A DNA stretch of 48,858 nt from Verrucomicrobiales bacterium (lineage in GTDB: Bacteria > Verrucomicrobiota > Verrucomicrobiia > Verrucomicrobiales > DEV007), in assembly GCA_028281705.1 (NCBI GenBank), contig JANQJH010000151.1:1-48858 (forward strand), written 5' to 3'. The notes under the pieces were generated by a model, which saw nothing but the letters and a program-made list of their open reading frames with translations, was not told where the DNA came from and ran no database searches. Below, in pieces: positions 44,014 to 48,858 of this stretch; the first letter of the stretch is position 1; every line of letters begins with the position of its first letter. The position numbers and the translations under genes are program-made.

Positions 44014-44310
44014 TTAGGGGGCAGGCTCCATCCAGAAATTATCGGACGGGCCATCGCTGCCGTTGCCTCCTGCTACCCATTTAGAGTTAGAGAACTCATG
44101 TGTTGTGTCAACCATGCAAAAAGTCTGTACTTCAGCAAACGCAATGTGGAAGCCAGCGTAGGCGGTCTGATGAAAGGTGCCGCTCTGTTCGGAGCAAACG
44201 TCAAAGCTCTCTATTTCGAAAGTCGCCTCAGTTACTGGCCGTAAAGCCATCAATACCAGGAATGATACGGAGCACGACGTTAATACACATTTTAGTCTAT
44301 CTATTTTCAT
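44014..44310 (-). CDS. Small exported protein P7, divergent relative of P1-P6
   Basis: 98 aa. Signal peptide MKIDRLKCVLTSCSVSFLVLMALRPVTEA, two Cys in the mature part (FDVCSEQ and TFCMVD), and a tail THEFSNSKWV...GPSDNFW that parallels NHSESNRTWD...GPFTAYW of P5. Size, export signal, Cys positions and the H-E/S-x-N-x-x-W / GP-x-x-x-W pattern all fit the array family, though identity is low. It lies downstream of the GT2 pseudogene in the A'-B' module, on the same strand. Confidence 0.65.
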   Translation of the reverse strand: MKIDRLKCVLTSCSVSFLVLMALRPVTEATFEIESFDVCSEQSGTFHQTAYAGFHIAFAEVQTFCMVDTTHEFSNSKWVAGGNGSDGPSDNFWMEPAP

Positions 44311-44373
44311 AATGTCATTTTTTGGTGTTTAGTTTCTTTGTCTTGTTCTAGCGGACCAAAACAACTGGGCCCG

Positions 44374-44962
44374 CTAAATCTCAGAGAGCTGATTGCTGTG
44401 GTGACCTGACTCGCGCAAAGAAACTTCTCGACCTTCCTGGGCATCCACCGTTGAATTACGAGTCCGGCGATTTCTGGTCTCTAACCAATACTTGGCTGTC
44501 GTCCAGATCGCACTTGCGCCATCCTTCCATGTGATCTTCTTTCCCTGCTGGTACGTTCGTCCATTGTACCCGATTCCAACTTCATAAATCCGAAGTCGTA
44601 GCTGAGCAATCTTAGCGGTTAGTTCTGGTTCAATTCCGAACCTGTCCTCCTCAATGGCGATCTGATCCAGGACCTCCTTCCGAAAAACCTTATAGCCGGT
44701 TTCCATGTCGGTCAGATTCAGATTTGTTAGCATATTGGACCAAAAGGTGAGGATTCTTGCGATGATTGACAATGCGGATTTTTTTCTTGTGAGAGGTTGT
44801 TAATGTTTCTAATGCTGATGCAGTGCCGTCCGTCGATCCATCGTTAATGACGATAATCTCGCTTTCATCAATGCCATCTACGCGCTGAGAAATAACCTGC
44901 CTCAGCGCTTCGCCAACGAAGTGCATCTCATTGTAAACAGGAACCACTATTGAAAGTTTCAT
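44374..44962 (-). pseudogene. GT2 glycosyltransferase pseudogene with an internal deletion
   Basis: The first part (MKLSIVVPVYNEMHF ... IIVINDGSTDGT ... IRIVNHRKN) matches the intact GT2 at 38607 through residue ~70. The sequence then jumps to the equivalent of residue ~142 (ILTFWSNMLTNLNLTDMETGYKVFRKEV) but in another frame, so the track reports two ORFs (44690-44962 and 44374-44772). About 70 residues, including the metal-binding DGD motif, are missing, so the product cannot be active. The remaining 3' part is well conserved, so the event looks recent. Confidence 0.85.
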
Positions 44963-45029
44963 GGGCTAACGCAATCATATTTAGGCTATCATCATGCCAA
45001 TACTGATAAGAAAGTCATTGTTGATTTGA

Positions 45030-46937
45030 TTAATGAATAGGACCCCCATTGGTTTCTATTAGCATAATAAGCTTTTCTTGTTCGATTTCAGTAAGGCCTA
45101 GATTAAGAGAAAAATCCAAAGCCTCGTTCTGATTCGTCCGAGCCCACAAATAGGCCAACCGAGGAACAAGAGTTTCTCTCATCTTGGAATCATTGATGGA
45201 AACGGCCCACTCCATCGCTGTTTGAGGGTCAATGCCGATGAAGTCTTTTGCGAGTGTAACTGCCCCGCTATCTCGCGCTGTGCCCTCAGGAAGGTCGCGC
45301 AACCATTCTGAAGCGGCCATGGGATCAACGTAGCTCCATTGCTTCACGATTTCATTCACTACCTTATTCATGTTCTCGATGCCTGGCTGTTCGCCAAACC
45401 AATCGGCAGCAGATGCCGGATCCGCTTCAGACCAGGCTGATGATAAGGTATGCAGTGCTTGATCTTTCAGAGGGCTTTCTTCCACCGATAAGATGGCCTT
45501 GGCCGCCTCGTGGGGAGTATCTCTCAACTGACCACGCACCAAACCAGAAATGGCCGCGGATTGGAGATCTTCATCAAGAGAATCTATCCAATCCCACCCG
45601 CGGGCAGCATTGGATTCTCCCAGTACCTCGGCAATTCCCCCCGCAAATCCCCGTTGCTTTTCCGCTGTTCGTAGATATTCGAGCTGAGCGATGGCTTCGT
45701 TTATGTTTCGTTCGGCCCACCGTTGCCCAATGGCTGAACCCACCGCTTTGACGTCAGCATGAGCTCGCGGATGCATTCGATTGAACCACTCTAAGGCCCC
45801 GTCTGGGTCATAGTCGGCAAATCGCCCTGCAATAGGTGCGAACTCTATGAATGGCATGTCGGTCGTCAAGGCTGCCCATTCGGAGATTTTGGCCGCATAG
45901 ACAGGATCCAATTGCGCCCCTTTGGTTGCCAGATCCCTCAAGAGCTCGAATCGACCAAGTCCTGCATGAGACTTATTGGCCCATTCCGTGGCTCCCTGTG
46001 GATTCGTCTTGAGCATTGCCATTGCGATTTCTCGGACTAAATTGCTATCGCCTTGCCAATTGGGAATCTGGTTTAGGCGTGCAGTAGCCTCGTCGGGCGA
46101 CCTTTCAGCCAGTGCCCCAAATACCGCTGCTAATGCAGAGGAGCGCAATGAGGGCTGTACAAATAACTGAGCCCAGTTGATTGCTTCATCAGGATCTTCC
46201 TCAATCTTTAATCGGGCCAATTGCCCGACGATTTCATTGACGACATCATTCGGAACACTCCTTGATACGGCAGAGCTGAGCAATTTGGCTGCAGAATTCT
46301 CATCGAGAGTGGCTATCTGGTCCCAAAGCTTCGCCACATTTTCTTCCAAGATCGAAGCATTTAGGGAGAGGATCAGAGAAGCTCTTGGATTGGTAGAATC
46401 CACAGATTGGCTCATCGCCGCGAGAGCCAATCTGCGAACACTGGGGTTCAATGCGGTCGTGGCTGTGCGCGCTGCAGCGAAGTCAATTTCCGCCCAAGTC
46501 GCAAAAAAAATACTAAGTAATTCATCATGTTTTGGCTTACCGACTTCAAGGCTTTCTACGAATCGGAAACCGCCATCAACGTCTATCTCAATCCATTTCG
46601 CGAACAGGATCTGAGTTATAGCAAGTCTGAGCGCTGAGTTCTGCAACGCCATGATCTCCTTTGGCAGTGACGCTAGACCGTCTGATGAGGTTCGATCTAT
46701 AAGATCGCAAATGCCCAAGAGCTGTTGAGAGACGGGTCGTCGACGCAAAGCGTCTTCAATAGAAGTGGCGGGAGGCCATTCCCTGAAATCTCGCAGAATG
46801 CTCTGTGTGTTGACGGCGGATTCTTCGGCAGTAAGGTGCCTCGTGAAGCTGCTCGTTATCGCTAGCCGATGGCGTGTTACAATGCCTGCTAGAAGCCCAG
46901 CGGATAAGACGATTAGGAGGGTTCGCGTGGAATTCAT
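45030..46937 (-). CDS. Gene B': paralogue of gene B
   Basis: 635 aa, N-terminal anchor (MNSTRTLLIVLSAGLLAGIV) and the same W-x3-DP-x2-A repeats as B. Long collinear matches to B include LPNWQG/IPNWQG, AIGQRWAERNINEAIAQLE/AIGSRWAEEGIDQALAKIE, EWSYVDPLAASAWLRELP/QWSYVDPMAASEWLRDLP and the GLTEIE end. The ATG at 46937 is 3 nt after the A' stop, so the two are coupled. Base composition is more AT-rich than the housekeeping part of the window. Function unknown. Confidence 0.85.
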   Translation of the reverse strand: MNSTRTLLIVLSAGLLAGIVTRHRLAITSSFTRHLTAEESAVNTQSILRDFREWPPATSIEDALRRRPVSQQLLGICDLIDRTSSDGLASLPKEIMALQNSALRLAITQILFAKWIEIDVDGGFRFVESLEVGKPKHDELLSIFFATWAEIDFAAARTATTALNPSVRRLALAAMSQSVDSTNPRASLILSLNASILEENVAKLWDQIATLDENSAAKLLSSAVSRSVPNDVVNEIVGQLARLKIEEDPDEAINWAQLFVQPSLRSSALAAVFGALAERSPDEATARLNQIPNWQGDSNLVREIAMAMLKTNPQGATEWANKSHAGLGRFELLRDLATKGAQLDPVYAAKISEWAALTTDMPFIEFAPIAGRFADYDPDGALEWFNRMHPRAHADVKAVGSAIGQRWAERNINEAIAQLEYLRTAEKQRGFAGGIAEVLGESNAARGWDWIDSLDEDLQSAAISGLVRGQLRDTPHEAAKAILSVEESPLKDQALHTLSSAWSEADPASAADWFGEQPGIENMNKVVNEIVKQWSYVDPMAASEWLRDLPEGTARDSGAVTLAKDFIGIDPQTAMEWAVSINDSKMRETLVPRLAYLWARTNQNEALDFSLNLGLTEIEQEKLIMLIETNGGPIH

Positions 46938-46940
46938 TTG

Positions 46941-48704
46941 TTACCGAGGCAGGTGGCCATGCATTCTAAGATCTTTTTGCAGATGCGTTTTGTCTGTATC
47001 TGATAGAGACGAAGCGGCCAACAACTTTGGCACATCCGCCGTCTTCGGAAGATCTCCGAATAGATTGCTTACCAGATTGGTGCGCTGCCTGAAATCCGAA
47101 ATAAGGTTTGCCCAGTTAAAAGCCTGCACGGGATCAATGGACACCAGATATCTTGATAGTGCGTCCGCTCCTTGTTCTCGTGCAAAACCGGGTGGCAGGT
47201 TTTCCACCCATGTCTCCGCTGCGGCCCGGTCGACGCCAACCCAGTTATTCGTGATTTGATTAATAGCCATCCGAGTGCGGTGTGACTCTGCTATGGGTTC
47301 CAAGATTCCCAATTCATCAAGCAGCGTCGAAGCCAATTCTGGATTGTCCTTCGAAGCCTCGGATAGCAAACGGGTAGCGAGTCCATTGTACTCCTGATCG
47401 CTCATGCCTTCGCGATACTCATTCAAGAGCCCAAGTCCCGCTACAAGATCTCTCTCCATGAGTCCTTCCGCAACACCCCCAACATGGGCAGTCGCAATGG
47501 CATCGTTGTCAGAGAGATCGGAGAGATATGCAAGCGCCACTTCGGGATTGTCAATTGCAACTCCGCTTAGCGCTGCACCAACCGCAACGTCCCGCTCGTG
47601 CCCCGCCAGATTTTCGCTCCAAGTAAGCGCCATTTGAGGACTTTCTCCTGCCCAACGCGTCACGAGACTATCGAACAATTTAGGATGGAGTTCAGAGAGC
47701 TCATGTGCGACCAGTAACTGCGCTGTAGCTCCGGGATCCGGAATCTCACTGAATGCTGACATCAACACCTCTGATTGAGTTTCTCCCGATGTGTGTTGTC
47801 TGATCCAGGCGATGGAATCTTCTGGGGACACTTTGGCCCATTCCGACGCAAGCTTCTCATAAACCAACGTCGTCTCGATAGACTGAGGTAGAGATAACAC
47901 GTGCCGCGCCGCAGTTTCCGGTTCGTCCGCAATCCACTGCATTAGCACTGCCCGTCGCGCTTCGTCCCGTAGGCTTGCTCGCTCCAGACCATCGGCCCAC
48001 GCCAGTGCAGACTTGGGATCGGAGGCGGCCCATTTTTTGCCGACACCTCGAACGGCCTGCCGGCGAGCATCACGGTCCCGCAACTGTAAAGCCTGAGCCG
48101 CTGCACTCTCAACGTTCTGAAGTGCCATCGCCTCGAATATCGTAGCAATGAATGTTGGCTTTCTTTCCGATTTCAGGAGATCCGCCTTAACCTTTCGACG
48201 GTCATGTCGGGCAAGAAAGCTGCGATTTGCATCACTCAGCAATCCGGTGTGGCCAATTTTTTTTGCGCTTGCGACTGCCTTTTGCGGATCGCGAAAGGCG
48301 AGCTTCGTCAACACCAACTCACCAAAATCCTCGTTGCTGTCTAAATGGTGACGGATATAGTCTATAGCACCGTCCGGATCACGCTCGGCCCAATACAGCC
48401 GCAATAAATGGAGGAATCGGTCGTCACCAGTCGCCTCAATACGATTATAAACTGCAGCGAGTTCATTGTTAGAAATAGAACTCATCCATTGAATCTGCCG
48501 CGTTAGGCGGGCGAACACACTTAATTCGTCTGCCTCAAGTGCTTCGTCAAGGCTGCTTTCTCGCGACTCCGTAAGCGGATCGAATTGATACTGTAACGGC
48601 TGCGTGGTCTGTATTTCGGGTCGATCCCAGATTAGATCACTTAATTGATAGCCGCCTACGAAGCTCGCTAGAGCAAGCGCGGCAAAATGGAGGGAATCGT
48701 TCAT
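46941..48704 (-). CDS. Gene A': paralogue of gene A
   Basis: 587 aa from the ATG at 48704 (MNDSLHFAALALASFVGGYQL), which aligns with the start of gene A and keeps the N-terminal anchor. The tracked TTG at 48776 lies in a tandem repeat and is unlikely; AGGAG occurs 14 nt before the chosen ATG. Repeats match A along the whole length (HHLDSNEDFGELVLTKLAFRDPQKAVASAKKIGHTGLL against HHLSDNVEFAALVLSRWAKKDPQAAIGGARKIGHTGLL). It ends LQKDLRMHGHLPR. First gene of the minus-strand module. Confidence 0.85.
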   Translation of the reverse strand: MNDSLHFAALALASFVGGYQLSDLIWDRPEIQTTQPLQYQFDPLTESRESSLDEALEADELSVFARLTRQIQWMSSISNNELAAVYNRIEATGDDRFLHLLRLYWAERDPDGAIDYIRHHLDSNEDFGELVLTKLAFRDPQKAVASAKKIGHTGLLSDANRSFLARHDRRKVKADLLKSERKPTFIATIFEAMALQNVESAAAQALQLRDRDARRQAVRGVGKKWAASDPKSALAWADGLERASLRDEARRAVLMQWIADEPETAARHVLSLPQSIETTLVYEKLASEWAKVSPEDSIAWIRQHTSGETQSEVLMSAFSEIPDPGATAQLLVAHELSELHPKLFDSLVTRWAGESPQMALTWSENLAGHERDVAVGAALSGVAIDNPEVALAYLSDLSDNDAIATAHVGGVAEGLMERDLVAGLGLLNEYREGMSDQEYNGLATRLLSEASKDNPELASTLLDELGILEPIAESHRTRMAINQITNNWVGVDRAAAETWVENLPPGFAREQGADALSRYLVSIDPVQAFNWANLISDFRQRTNLVSNLFGDLPKTADVPKLLAASSLSDTDKTHLQKDLRMHGHLPR

Positions 48705-48764
48705 CGCGTTCTTTACATCTCCTGCCTTTTTTAAGGACGCCGCTACAAAGTAGTTATGCATTGG

Positions 48765-48858
48765 CATCCAATTCAAATGGGCACATCCAATTCAAATGGG
48801 CACATCCAATTCAAATGGGCACATCCAATTCAAATGGGCACATCCAATTCAAATGGGC
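48765..48858. repeat. 19-bp tandem repeat, five copies, running off the window end
   Basis: CATCCAATTCAAATGGGCA repeats with an exact 19-nt period from 48765 (copies at 48765, 48784, 48803, 48822, 48841). The last copy is cut by the window end, so the full copy number is unknown. It lies directly upstream of A' and may overlap its promoter. It could also mark a contig edge. Confidence 0.9.

Noticed and set aside
48705-48776. Extended N-terminus of A' (MNWMPMHNYF...)
   Set aside because: It starts at a TTG inside the 19-bp tandem repeat and has no counterpart in gene A; the ATG at 48704 aligns with A.

Overview
The window looks like a chromosomal piece of a Verrucomicrobiota bacterium. The assignment is by gene style, not by any marker. 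It carries large secreted LamG, lamin-tail and thrombospondin-type-3 proteins with a short 'DPDHDGLPNALEYGL'-like tail, two stand-alone pseudopilins, FG-GAP/ASPIC proteins, a Pro/Ala/Lys-rich tail-anchored protein, an archaeal/eukaryote-type ProRS and large W-x3-DP-x2-A helical repeat proteins. No rRNA, tRNA or CRISPR array was seen.

Left two thirds (1-31 kb), GC-rich and mostly housekeeping. A membrane-anchored unknown protein, cut by the window edge, leads a same-strand run: secreted aldose 1-epimerase, metallophosphoesterase, glucose-6-phosphate isomerase (pgi) and PII uridylyltransferase (glnD). Two pseudopilin-like proteins and a pRiA4b ORF-3-like protein follow. On the minus strand come a TPM-domain protein, a lamin-tail/Calx-beta surface protein and holA (DNA polymerase III delta). 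Next are an excisionase-HTH/receiver fusion behind a 16-bp palindrome, a nuclease of the SNase family, thioredoxin, an M20 peptidase, proS, a 1176-residue LamG protein, a HicAB toxin-antitoxin pair and a zinc-ribbon membrane protein. A very large FG-GAP/ASPIC/TlpA/TPR lipoprotein is split in frame by a single TGA.

Right third (31-48.9 kb), visibly more AT-rich and accessory in character. Two paralogous gene pairs face each other. Pair A-B (584 and 642 aa) lies on the plus strand and pair A'-B' (587 and 635 aa) on the minus strand; all four are membrane-anchored W-x3-DP-x2-A repeat proteins. Downstream of A-B, behind a near-consensus sigma70-type promoter, lie six tandem genes for small exported proteins of 102-108 aa, three of them recent duplicates on a unit of about 460 bp. 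A strong hairpin and a DPM1-like GT2 glycosyltransferase follow. Downstream of B' is the matching but decayed set: a GT2 pseudogene with an internal deletion and one divergent small exported protein. The space between the modules holds a GT-C-like membrane protein translationally coupled to a c-heme protein, a small lipoprotein, and the remnant of an IS5-like transposase.

I regard the duplicated module 'A-B + small exported proteins + GT2' as the best candidate for an undescribed system in this window. The sequence supports export of the small proteins and membrane anchoring of A and B. The biochemical function is unknown, and nothing here proves that the parts work together.
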